Positions 9,464-20,790 of a DNA stretch of 64,000 nt are shown here, one piece after another (position 1 is the stretch's first letter; the number at the start of each line of letters is the position of its first letter). Where the stretch lies: positions 5,456,001-5,520,000 of the forward strand of contig NC_046683.1 in the NCBI RefSeq assembly GCF_009870125.1, in the 5' to 3' direction. The notes beneath the pieces are model-generated. The model was not told where the DNA came from, did no database searches, and saw only the letters and a program-made list of their open reading frames with translations. Position numbers and translations under genes: made by a program. Source of the stretch: Drosophila pseudoobscura. Its lineage: Eukaryota; Arthropoda; Insecta; Diptera; Drosophilidae.

Positions 9464-12400
9464 GCAACATCTGCAATTGCATATCCATATCAAGAATGGA
9501 CAATGCCCGCAGTAGATCTTAATATTATCTATATTTAAAAAGAAAGTACATATTTTTTCGCCTGCATAGGATTTATCTGGAGGTTTTACAACAGATCCTG
9601 TATTTTACTTATACGAATTAAGTATCTGACGAACATTTGTCCCCAGGAGCTGTTCCAAAAATTTTAATTTTCTGTATCTGACGTTCATATGTAACTATAT
9701 ACATAATTATTTGTAAATTTGTGTCGAACCGAAATCAGAAGATTTTTCGTATGGCAATAGATCCTACCAAAAAGAAGACAGTCAAGGCTTTGCATGCCCT
9801 TGCCGAAATTTAGCTAGTTTTAATTAATGTTTTTTTTTTTTTTTTGTGTTTGGAATGCAGAACCCTGAAATTGTGGATGAAATACCACAGAGAATCACTT
9901 AACAATGCATATATATGTGAGTTTCGAGTTTCGACTCTGATTTTTGACAAAATACCATCTTTACATTTAACTATTTGTGTGTATCTCCCCGAATATTGTA
10001 TACCTTTTGAACGGTATACACCCCTTGAAGAAAGCGAATGCATGGCACAAATGAATCAAGCATGCATATCGTCTCTGTATAAGTCTTATTATGATTATTT
10101 TTCCGCAAGCAAAACCAACCAATAATAAACAAGTTTGCGTTACCGGAAAGCATTACTGGATAAATAATCAAACAAATGAGAAGAATTATAAGCATCGAAG
10201 ATATGCTGATTCCTAAATTCGTACGCATTATACACAATCTCACTCTAACACCATTGCTCTTACAGAATTGTTTACGAGATCTTATTATTTATCGGCTGCT
10301 TTGACTTCTGTTTAGAATTTTGAGCCCCAGAGGCACCCCTCACACCACACCCACTCCCCCCATTTATTTCATTGAAGTTTGTCATATTATAAGTGTAAAT
10401 AAATGGAAATAGCCAACAATAAATACAAAAAACTAGGCTTATCTCTCGAGTTGATTTGAACAGAAAATTTCCCAGTCGTTGAAACCAAATCTAAGAATAT
10501 GAAACTGGAATTAAGAACAAGAAAGGCCAGCTTTGGTGACCAAAGTTTTGGCATCCTAATGATGTAGTGATTTAATGAGCAACAGATAATTTTGTTTGTC
10601 TCATTTTAAGAAAATGTCTATGTAAAATGTTCTGAATGTTCTGTTTCTGGTCAAAAATCAATCAATCAAGTCGATTCCGCCCACTGCTAAGGTGTGATCG
10701 TATCATTACTTTAATCTGATTATAATCTTATCTGATTATCTTTTTTCAACGAACAAAATCGTTTTGCCACGAACTCGAAATAATTGAAAACATCTGGAAT
10801 AATAATAATGGAATCGCGCAGCGATCAAGAGAGTGAGGGGACAAAAAACAAACGGCTTGGGGAAACAGTGGAAACAATGAAGTGAACTGAGTGAAGGTTT
10901 GTATAGCCGGTGCTGACTGTAGAGATCCAAGCAAATGCACAAGGACTGGGGCAACCAAGGGTGACATTAGTTCAATTCATCGACGATATCGATCAACTGG
11001 TTCGATTTAGCTAGTGTCGACTGTGGTAGCCTCACATTTAAAAAATAAAACAGTATACTATATTCTATAGACTAGAGACTCTTCCCCTTGGAGACCAGCT
11101 GTGGATATTGATACGGCCTGTTGAGTAGTTTTCGTGTCCCCACCATAAATTTGTAAGGTCCGAGGAGAAAATATCGACACAACAGGGTATGTCATGCTCT
11201 TCTAGCCCATCTACAATATATCTCTCTGCGAAAGACTTCCATGGTAGTACGGCTATAAAACAGGAAAGAAAACTCTTCCGATATCTCTCGACGGCTTCTT
11301 TATGGTCGTTCCTGTTGCCAGGCTGGACTCCGACTCAAGTAACGATTTCTCGAATATCTGACATTATATGCGGCGCGTAATCAATTATTATCAATGAAGT
11401 AAGTAGATTGGGGAATTCTTTAGTCATTTTTGCGTTTACTACATATTTAAGCGCTTTCTAGTTCAATATTTATAGTAAATCTTTAGCATTGTCTTTCTTT
11501 TGGTGGTGTCCAGGGTCCGGGGTTCGGGGTCGGAAGTTGTCAGCAGCAGAATTCGCTGCATCCGTGCAGCTTAATTAATCACCCGATAAATGGACGAAGA
11601 GTGTGGCCCGGACGCGGATGCGGATGCGGATGAGGGGGCCCCAGTGACTCTGTGCTGTTTACAGTTGGAGCCAAAAAAGCAAATGGTCCGCTCACGTCCC
11701 CGCTTCGGGGGCAATGCTTCTGCAATTCATGCCACACACAATACAGTTACACATTGAAGGAGGCGCAGAGGTGTGAAGAGCGGCTCACGAATGTCCATCG
11801 GACATGCGCCAGTAATTAACGTCCCATTTTGGGTTAGATTATCCATGAATAATTGGGAATGACGATGGTCGCGCCTGTCCAATCCCTGGCCATGGCAGCT
11901 CACAGTTAGGTGCAACCATAATGGATGGAGGAGCAGTCCCCGGTTGGGCTGAGCTGGCTTGGGCTTGGGCTTGGGTTGCGCAACTGCACCAGATTGATGA
12001 TGGCCCGGCAAAGTGTACGAGTGGTCCTCCTTCCCCACCGTGAGTGTTTTGGAGACTGAAAACTTTGCTAATTGCTTTTTGGCTACGGCAATGGCGATGG
12101 CGATGGCAATGGCGATGGGAATGTTGATGACGACGAGAGCGGGGCTTCAGTTTTCAGTTCAACTGCAACGCACAGTGGTCCATCGGGATCCAATCGATAT
12201 ACAGTGATAAAGCAGTGCAAGATATGTGATACGTAGATCGTTGCCAACAAGTTTTTGTATACCATCGACTTCTGCTTGAATTTAGATTGTTTTTTAGACT
12301 TCTTTTTTCTTAGTTCTTAGATTCTTAGATTCAAGAACAAATCGCGAGAATCAACCTGGGACCAGTGTGCAGTGTGTGGCATGTCCGGGCAAGCTGTGGG

Positions 12401-14607
12401 CATTGTGTTTGTGCTGTGCATTTAATTGTGCTTTTTTGGTTCGGCCTACGATTGCCGAATCAGCAGAGAGTTAATTACACACACAAACGGAGGACCAGTT
12501 AATAGTTTTATACATTTTGCACACTTTGCCTGCTACGAGCATCTTCAATTGTCAAAACAAATTTTTGCAACTGTGCCGTTCATTTGTAACGGAATTACGG
12601 ACAGCCCCAGAGACGACCCTGGCTCTCCCCATTCTTCTAACAGGCGCACGCTCCACTCCACTCCACTCCACTCCAGAGCTGTCGGGCCCTGCTCCCTCGA
12701 GGCCAGAGCACATGAGACCTCAGTGGGAGTTGAGTCGCACTAAAACTGGATGTGGACCATGGTCTGGGTTTGGGTCTGGGTCTAGGTCTGGGGCTGACCG
12801 CTGCCCAAATGCAAATGTCATTTTGTGGTCATTCGAATGAATAAACGAAATTAAATGCCAAGAAACGGAAAAGGAAAGAGTTTGAATGGCAGTCCAAGTG
12901 GAAGTCGTAGCTGAAGCCGTAGCTGGACCGAACCCAGGGCCACCCCTGGCTTCAATAAACCATTTGGGACCACAAATGATTGACACATATCGGAATCAAC
13001 CTTGAACTAAGAGGGGAATTTCATCTATGTATAGAACAGAGTACGGTTCAAATATTGTTTCCCTTTTTCTTACGTAAGGTTTCCTGGTGATCAATTAGCC
13101 AATAGGTTATTGATTGGTTTATGAAAAATGAATGGGGTATATCGACATTGACTATGCAAAATCGTTGTATATATATGATATATGATTCGAAAGCCTTAAT
13201 GTTAGACTACGCTTTGACGGATCTAAGCATTTACTTTACCATAGTAAATAATAATAAATACCTTTTATAATTTGAACCGGCACCGTAGGCCTGTCTTATC
13301 CAAAGCAAGCTTCCTTACTGGTTGATGTTCTGATTGATATTTTCCTCATTATTTCCTCTCTTGTTTTGCAACGAACTCAAACCAAAGTTAAGATCTTCCA
13401 GAACGGCAAAAGACTGAGCTAGGGAATTTCTGGATTGCCATCTGCAAGATCCGATAGCTTCTGTCATCTCAAGTTTTGGGGAGCTCCCTCGCTCTTGCCA
13501 TCTCATCTTCTTCCACATCGTGCCCCTCCTTTGGCCACGTTGAATGAGGTCATTGGCGAGCATAAGCATGCGAGTCGCTTTGAATTAAGATTCCTTTGCC
13601 TGACTGGGACATCTTCCTCTTCGTGACGACTTGAGCAGTTTTAGAGGTGGTGGAGGAGGAGGAGGAGAGTGGGTCCAGCAGATGGGTATGGGTTGTCGGA
13701 TGCGTGGGTGGTGGCACAGAGACCACATTCGATTAGCGGAGTGAAGAAACTCGATGAGTTTTATTAGTAAATAATGGCAAATCATTTGCCAGTTGACACT
13801 TGCTGAATGGTCGAAGGAGGGCAAATTGGGGAGGATGTCGGGGGACATCTGGAGAAGGGAAATGTCAATGCCAGGAGCAAAACAAGGAGCGGGACTAAAG
13901 CCGAAGCCAAAGCCAAAGCCAAGAAAAGTCCTGCCCGTTGCGGCTGCTAATGAGCAACATTAATGAGAGCTATTTTTCATTGAAAGGACAATCAGTGTGA
14001 CCATGTGTGCCTGTGTGTGTGCCTGTGTGTCGCAGGAAGATAGAGTGTGGGGGAGGGTGATTGCTGATGAGTGGTGGGAGTAATGGCTGAGGAGGATGCT
14101 CTCCGTTTCTTAAGTCTCTTGGGTATTTAAGCGTCCAAAATGTAGCAAAGATGGCAATGACAGCAGGTGCTACACACATGCACGCACAGACATTCACACA
14201 AGCACACGCACACACGCACACACTTACGCATGTGTGTGCATGGCTGTACCGTTACACTGATGTCAGAGCCCATGAAAATTTAATACAATGGAAAAGAAAG
14301 CAAAGAATTTGTAATTAAATTAACCATTTGCTGCCTCTTTCTTTTTCACCCACTCCCCATGATTTCTGCTCTGTTTAATACCCTTTCTGAGGCTATTACG
14401 ATTCTAGCTAGAGGAAAGCCTTCTCACTTTATGTATTCCTCATCTACAGTCGTCTGTCTACACACTCTTCTATATAAAATGGGACCCACAAGACTACCAT
14501 ATCATAAAATAGTCTTTGGAAACATAAATCTTTGTATGAAAAGCTAATTAGTTTCTAGTGTGGTTTTTGTTTCAGGGTTAAACTAAATTCTCAACAGCAC
14601 TGGATGA

Positions 14608-14661
14608 CTATATATATATATAATATATATATATATTATATATATATATAATATATAATAT
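14608..14661. repeat. (TA)n tract
   Basis: An almost pure TA/AT run of about 54 bases with internal AATA and TTATA phase breaks. It is self-complementary and could extrude as a cruciform. It is probably a polymorphic microsatellite. Confidence 0.9.
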
Positions 14662-14773
14662 TTACATATGTAAGAGTATTCAAAGCTTCGTTTCCCGATG
14701 CTATTATATGATGATTTTTTATTTTGTTGCTCTTGTTGTTTTGAATTAAATATTTTTGCCTTTTGCAGTGCGC

Positions 14774-14794
14774 GTGTGTGTGTGTGTGTGTGTG
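14774..14794. repeat. (GT)n microsatellite
   Basis: A perfect GT run of about 21 bases. It is one of many GT/CA tracts between 14.0 and 16.2 kb (also near 14190-14230, 15195-15220, 16000-16045 and 16100-16140). Confidence 0.9.
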
Positions 14795-17329
14795 CCCTTC
14801 CGGGATGTGGCTGGAGTTGAGTGGGTCAGCGGAAACCTCAACAAATTCCACTTACGGCCGGGGAGTCCCAGACTCAATCAGTTCCTTGTCCAGCTTCAGG
14901 TTGTGGTAGCTGGGATGAGGTTCGGTTTTGGGGTTCAGGTTGTATCTGAGGTTCAGGTCCAGTACGACACTCTGGAGAGAAATGTGAAATGAAAAATCGA
15001 CTTGCAATTAGCAAACATGAAACATGACTACCTCACAGCTCATCCCCCGTCTGTCTTTGAGGTATGTGTACAGACAGAGCCTGGCTCCGGCTCTGGAGCT
15101 ACGAGGGAGCGCTCCAGGAGCTGGCAGCGTTGTCAGCATGGTTAATAAGTTACTTTCGAGATACTTTATTACTTCCTTGGTGGTGAGCGACAGCTGTGTG
15201 TGTGTGTGTTTGTGTGTGAGCTTTACAAAGGGTTGCCATTTCTCCACCCCAATCTCCTTCCGCCGCCGCTTTCTCTCTGTATCTCTGTCTGTGCGTGAGT
15301 GTGTGCAGTTTTTTAATTTATGCGATTTTTGACTGCCGTTGCCCACAGCGTATGAATGGGTGGAGATCCAGCTAGATGGGGGTGGTAGAGTGCGTTGCAC
15401 AGTGACATGCGGAGTAATTAAAATTCATTGAACGGGCAACGTATGGGATATGACCTGGAGACCAAACATCCTCGAATCTTCACGAAAATTGCCTAAAGGC
15501 ATCATAGCAGAAACAACATTCATTTACAAACAGTTGAACCCGCAGAATGTATCATGTATTATTTATCAGGAGTTATGTACCGTGTTTTTTTGCTCCGGTC
15601 AAGACCATTGTAATGTTGGAGAATGGAAAATAGACTTCGGATGACGAAAACGAACCTTGAAGGTAATCTTATTTTGCTATGCTGTTATATTTCAGTAGAA
15701 TTATGCTTGGACTACAAAATCTCCGAGTTTTTAAAGTGATTTTTCTTGTAAAGATTGGCGAATCTCGAACCACAGTGTCGAGCTTCGATTGTCTATGCCT
15801 GGCGCACAAAAGTAGGCAATAGTTTCGTTTGCTGAACGTTATCAGGAGGACAGACAGGGTGCCCCCATGCGCACACCCTGTACCGTGCAACCTCCGACCA
15901 GCAACCCCGTGGTACCCGCAGACTTTCGTCGAGTTCCCCATTCGAGTTTTTCCTTATTTATGCAAATGAAATCAATGCTTGTTGACGTATATGGATGTGT
16001 TTGTGTTTGTGTATGTGTATGTGTATGTGTGAGTGCGAGTGTGTTTGTGTCAAAAGAATAGAATTTTTCATTTTAAATTACATGCCAGCGCATACATACA
16101 CATGTGTATGTGTGTCTGTGTGTGTGTGTCTGTGTGTGTGCAAAGAAAACTTTTGTTCGTTTGTTGTTGAAGAACTTTTGCATCGAGACTGAACTCAGCT
16201 CCACTCCACTTCACTCCGTTTTGAACCAAACCGAACCAATCTGAAACGTTCTGAACCGAGCTCCACTGCTGAAACGCTGTCGAACCACATTAAAGGTAAC
16301 TATGCAAATATTTTTGCGGCTCACACGAGCAAACCCAGAAACCAAAGCTTGACCCGGACCGGGGCCGCACGGGGGACCCAGACCCTGAACCGAAGAACCC
16401 TTTGCCCTCATTTGGAGAAGGCGTTTTTTCCCCCTCAGCCCTCTGTGCGCTTAACCCTTTGAGTGCTTAGGTGGTAGCCAAAAATATTCCATGCTGGTCA
16501 ATAGCAAAACTACAGAGCACCCATTCCACTAGATCAAACCCACATTCAACCTCTCATTGAAGTTCGTTTTCGGTTCTAATTGTGTTTGGCCGTGTTCGCT
16601 TTTAGTTCTTTTTTTTTGGCAATCACTTAGTCAACTTTCAACTACTTCTCTTACTCCGTGTTACAGCGTGTGTATCTTCCTCTCACTCTGAACCCATTTG
16701 TAGCTCTTTTTCACGCTCAACCCATCCAAATTTCCCTTTCGCACACATATGTACTCATGTATGTATGTAGTTGGGACTCTCTCTATGTGCGGAATGTCTA
16801 ATGTAGCCACATAAATCAAGTGGCAGCAAACCAGAAAACATTGCAATCCTCACCAGTCCCCTGTCTCTGCCTCCATGCCCCATGGGTTCGCCTTCATCCT
16901 TCATCGTTTAGCGGTGGACGGAGGATTCCCCTGGTCAGTGCCCGGGCTAATTGAAATTAAAAATGTTGCCAAGAAGTTGCTGAGCATTTTTCATTCGATT
17001 GCCAGCCCGGAACCCATCAACACCAAAAAAAAAAGGAATAAAAAATGTTCCTACTGATTTATGCTAATGTAAGGCAAAAAAAAGAGGAAAATATTGGAAT
17101 ATTTGTAGCAAATTAATAAGCGAAAAGAATTAATTAGATAAATAATCGAATAGTTTTAGTTCGTACAAATATCTGAATAAATAGTTGGGTGTTTACCAAA
17201 GTTTTAGTAAAACTTTTGTACCAGGGCCTCATTTAAGGTACATATATAATACTCTTTTTGCTTCGCTAGACTATGTCCATATCAGCCTTGCTAACTTATT
17301 AGTGAAATATTAAATTAAAGTAAATGTAC

Positions 17330-17594
17330 TCAACGCCCCTGGGCGTGGCTCAAACACCACGAAACCCTGGAATATGCAACAGCAAGATTCAAGCCTTACA
17401 AATCTTAGCCGCTTACAGCTGTACAGCCCAACGGATTTCATTTGGGAAATATTTACTTCTCTGGTAGTACAATTAAGTTGTGTAATATGCAGTAACGTGC
17501 TGCTTATTACTGAAGAAAAATCATATGCTGATCGATCCTTTTTACTCACCAACGGGAAGCGGGAGCGGAAGTTCACTGGCGATATTAGAAACAT
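17330..17594 (-). CDS. candidate small three-exon gene, unknown function
   Basis: Not recognised. Three minus-strand segments join in frame: 17550-17594 (MFLISPVNFRSRFPL), 17417-17460 (RSKYFPNEIRWAVQ plus a split Leu codon) and 17330-17366 (VSWCLSHAQGR, stop 17330-17332), 42 residues in all. The splice signals are good: TTG|GTGAGT to TACTACCAG (intron 17461-17549, 89 nt) and CT|GTAAGC to GCATATTCCAG (intron 17367-17416, 50 nt), both fly-sized. The middle exon reads as plausible protein. The predicted protein is very short, so this may be the tail of a larger gene, a relic, or chance. It starts 67 nt from the plus-strand candidate at 17662. Confidence 0.3.
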
Positions 17595-17661
17595 CCAAGA
17601 TTATAAATTAATCTATTAAATAATTTATTCCAAATTAGCGTTCAAGGCAACACGAAATCAG

Positions 17662-17941
17662 ATGTTGCGCCCACAACCAAACAATCAACTACAATGCAAA
17701 ATTATTATAATGGCTAATGCAATATCGGGATATCACCCTGGTAAGATGTAAATAGCATTGATCCGACTTTTATTTGTACCTTCTTATTTATTTAACAGAA
17801 AAGGATAAGATGGTGGAGAGTGCTGAGGACACCGGGCCTCTAGAAACGACTGCTCAAACCCCAGAACCCCAAAACAATTGTAGTTTACAAACTGGTTGGG
17901 GAAGATCGGTTTACATTCCTCCCTCCGTATATATACCATAA
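17662..17941 (+). CDS. candidate small two-exon gene, unknown function
   Basis: Not recognised. Exons 17662-17740 and 17799-17941 join across a 58-nt intron with strong signals (CCTG|GTAAGATG and TTATTTATTTAACAG), giving 73 residues. Exon 1 reads MLRPQPNNQLQCK...; exon 2 reads EKDKMVESAEDTGPLETT... then GWGRSVYIPPSVYIP and stop. The second exon has a protein-like, acidic, Pro-rich composition unlike the surrounding AT-rich DNA. A further acceptor-like TTTTTTTCTTACAG at about 18005-18018 suggests a third exon. With a donor at TCC|GTATAT (17928), the protein would instead end in SNKDL. No signal peptide or domain is seen. Confidence 0.4.
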
Positions 17942-18349
17942 TTATATTAGTTTTGAAATAATATGCACATAATAATGTTTAGGGGGTTTTGAGCTAACCG
18001 CAGTTTTTTTCTTACAGAACAAGGACCTCTAAAACTTGGAAAACCCAAAAATTTATGAGTATAAATGTTAGTTGGTTTCTGGCATAAACCCCGAACGCTT
18101 TCTCTCAGCGGTTAAACATTGCTTTTGTTTTTATTTATCTGAATCAGTTTCCCATAAAGATTGATTGGTTTGTGTCCTGAATTTTCCGATCGATGGTCTC
18201 TAGTCCCATATAAATACTTCCCGAAGACCCGCATTGGAAACATCCAGACATCATGTTGTGTATATCCTTTATTTGGTATTCGAATTATTTATTTCTTGTA
18301 ATATTAAAAAAAAAAAATGACAATGATCACATAAAATATTTTTCGTTTG

Positions 18350-19905
18350 TAAATTACAGAATTTTCTTGTCATACAATACAATATTATAATATATATACT
18401 CATATATATATATATATAATATTTTTTTTATTTATATTTATTTTAGTGTAATTTTGTTTATCATCATAATTTATGACTTCATTAAGTACAATGAATCTTT
18501 TAAGCCTGCTATTATTCCATACTGTTTGCTTTCCGTTTTCCGGTTTTAATTTTCTGGTTTGCTTTGTTTTTTTGTTTAAATTTAATTTAATTTTTTAAAA
18601 TTCGTCTAAATTACCTTTTGGTTTGGGTGCCCTCTTCTCCGTCTCTCTGGGGATTTATTTTCCTTATCTCCCTCTTCTTTTCGTTTAGTTATATTTAATG
18701 TTATGATTAGACGTAAGACGATACAAAAAAAGGTGACATTATGTTCAACTACTTTTTTGTTACTTAAGATTACACAATTATATTATTTATGCTTTTGGTT
18801 TTTCGCTATTCGTTTTTGAATGTATTGCACTGAATTTTAGCCTATTTATTTTCATTGATTTTTTCCCAATTTGCTTTTCGTTTGTGGGGGGCTTGGTTGA
18901 TGCCTTTTGCCAATTCCGGCAATGGGGTCACGTTAAAACTTATGATCCTACAGAGACAACCACGCATATATATATATTCATATACTTCGTGTATGATCTT
19001 TTATGGAACATTCATATGTATTCCCTGCTCCCAACCACAAAAGACATACATACCCATACACCATACATCTAGTTGTAGGCGTTCTCTTGATATTACACAC
19101 ACGTTTTTCCATTAATTTCCAATATTACAATAAAAAAAAAAACAAAAAAAAGTAACACGATTACATCCTCTAACTTTGGTATTGAATATATTTCCCGTTT
19201 ATGTTTTTATTATTTTTTTATCTCCACTTTTGGTGTTTGACTTTTCCTCTAAACTAAACTTACTTTGAGGGGCTTGAACTCGGGTTTGGGGCTGGGGTGG
19301 GGGTGGGGTTGGGGTTTTGTGTGTGGGTGGAGGGGCTGATTAAATATTTAAGAATATTATCCATTTCGTATGCAAAAAATTGACCAAGACATCAACACCA
19401 AACAAATGGCCTACATTAAACATATACTTTTTCAAACTCCTACTACTATATTTATTTATAAGTTTCTATAACTTATAGTTGTTTTTTTTTAGTATTTGAT
19501 ACAGACAAAAAAAATGTTAATCGTAAATCGTATTATGAATATTATTACTCACTTACTTTAGGTTTTAATTTTTATACAGTTTCTATCAACACGACGAAAG
19601 CGTCTAGGATATAGGATGTGCAACAGCTCAATCTAACACTAGGAAAAGGATCTGTCCGTTTTCCAGGCAGACTCAATATATACGTAGATTTCTACAGATA
19701 TCTATGCGCTACATAAAGATCCTTGGGCTGGGAGATGTCTCGTTCTTCAGGTTAAAGCAAATATCCCCACCACAATTCTTATAGTCCGTTTTATGGGGCC
19801 GACACTGAAGCCGCCACTTCTCCACTCTATTGGTAGTATATTTACACTCACGAACCCTGGACGGGACATCGGGGCTACCAACTTTTGCTTTGATATCCTC
19901 CTCGC
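18350..19905 (-). other. probable 3' UTR of the MYT1-like gene
   Basis: Sequence directly downstream (minus strand) of the stop codon at 19906-19908. It is AT-rich with many T-runs and several TTTATT (minus-strand AATAAA) hexamers between 18.3 and 18.9 kb, consistent with a long 3' UTR. On the plus strand 19282-19314 is a G-run cluster (GGGTTTGGGGCTGGGG...), which would be C-rich in this transcript. The end point near 18350 is a guess; no single cleavage site stands out. Confidence 0.35.
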
Positions 19906-20790
19906 TTAGATGGGTGTCGGCATCAGTTTGCCGTAGTCCTGGTGCATGCTTGGCTTCACCGAGTTGTAGACGGTCCGCTCGGCGTCGTCGGGCAGGGCAT
20001 AGACATCGGGCGGAACGCAGAGCGACTGCAGCTTGGAGATGTACGAGTCGAAATGCTCGTGCGGATGCGGGTGCGGGTGTGGGTGACCGTGTGGATGTCC
20101 GTGCGGATGCGAGTGTGGGTGGGCATAGCTGACGGGGTGATGCACGGTGTAGGCATGATGCGGTGGCACCGGCGGCGGACCCGGTGGCGGGCCACCACCA
20201 CTACCCGTCCCACCCTGATGGCCGTACATTTCGCCGCCAATGCCCCCGCTGCTGGCCGATGGGGGTGGTGGCGGTGGCGGCAGCAATGTGGAGTAGGCCG
20301 TGGCGTGATCTCCGCCGCTTCCGGCTACCAGCTGACCCCCGGCACACACGCTGTCCAGGCCATGCCCCGACACCACCTGGCCGCCGGCGATCGAGGCCGA
20401 GACGGAGACCGAAGTGGGTGGTGCCGGTGGCGGTGGCAAACGCACGTGCTCCAGCAGCGTGATCACGTTGTTGCGCAAGCTCTCGTAGTAGTTGTTTAGG
20501 TTGGCATTGGGCGGGGCTACACTCCCGTCCACCGGGGCATGCGACATCATGCCACCCACATTCGTGTTTGGGTTGCTGTTCCCGGAACCTGGCGTCAGGC
20601 TGCTGATCGAGTGGCCCAGATCGTTGCTTCCGTTTCCGTTTCCGTTGTTGTTGCTGGAGCTGGTTGCGGGACCTGTTCCGGTCCCGCTGGTGGAGCTGAC
20701 GCTGGCGAAAGGCGATTGTCCGCTGGGTGAAGCCATGGCCACATTGGAGGAGCGCTGCTGCTGCTGATGGCCGCTCAATGGAGATGCCTC
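19906..20790 (-). CDS. MYT1-like gene, terminal exon 13
   Basis: Phase-0 acceptor CATCCCCATAG|GAG, then [15 protein letters not shown], a Ser/Gly/Asn-rich region, and [20 protein letters not shown], which matches the conserved C-terminal segment of MYT1 proteins (LIHSLANIQLP). A Gly/Pro-rich insertion and a His-Pro/His-Gly repeat (about 20060-20120) follow. The end, [20 protein letters not shown] then [18 protein letters not shown], aligns with the vertebrate tail (FDAYVTTLTDMY). The stop is at 19906-19908. Confidence 0.9.
   Translation of the reverse strand, partial: EASPLSGHQQQQRSSNVAMASPSGQSPFASVSSTSGTGTGPATSSSNNNGNGNGSNDLGHSISSLTPGSGNSNPNTNVGGMMSHAPVDGSVAPPNANLNNYYESLRNNVITLLEHVRLPPPPAPPTSVSVSASIAGGQVVSGHGLDSVCAGGQLVAGSGGDHATAYSTLLPPPPPPPSASSGGIGGEMYGHQGGTGSGGGPPPGPPPVPPHHAYTVHHPVSYAHPHSHPHGHPHGHPHPHPHPHEHFDSYISKLQSLCVPPDVYALPDDAERTVYNSVKPSMHQDYGKLMPTPI

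Larger units (their letters stand above)
9464..17329. other. intergenic, simple-repeat-rich
   Basis: About 7.9 kb between CMTR1 and the small candidate genes. It holds CMTR1's 3' UTR (no canonical AATAAA soon after the stop), a tiny ATG ORF at 9751-9813 followed by a T16 run and an acceptor-like TGGAATGCAG at 9860, and many GT/CA and TA tracts. Also present are GGATGC-type and CTGGGT-type minisatellites (11615-11640, 12755-12800). All ORFs here are short or low complexity. No tRNA or rRNA is recognisable. Confidence 0.5.
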
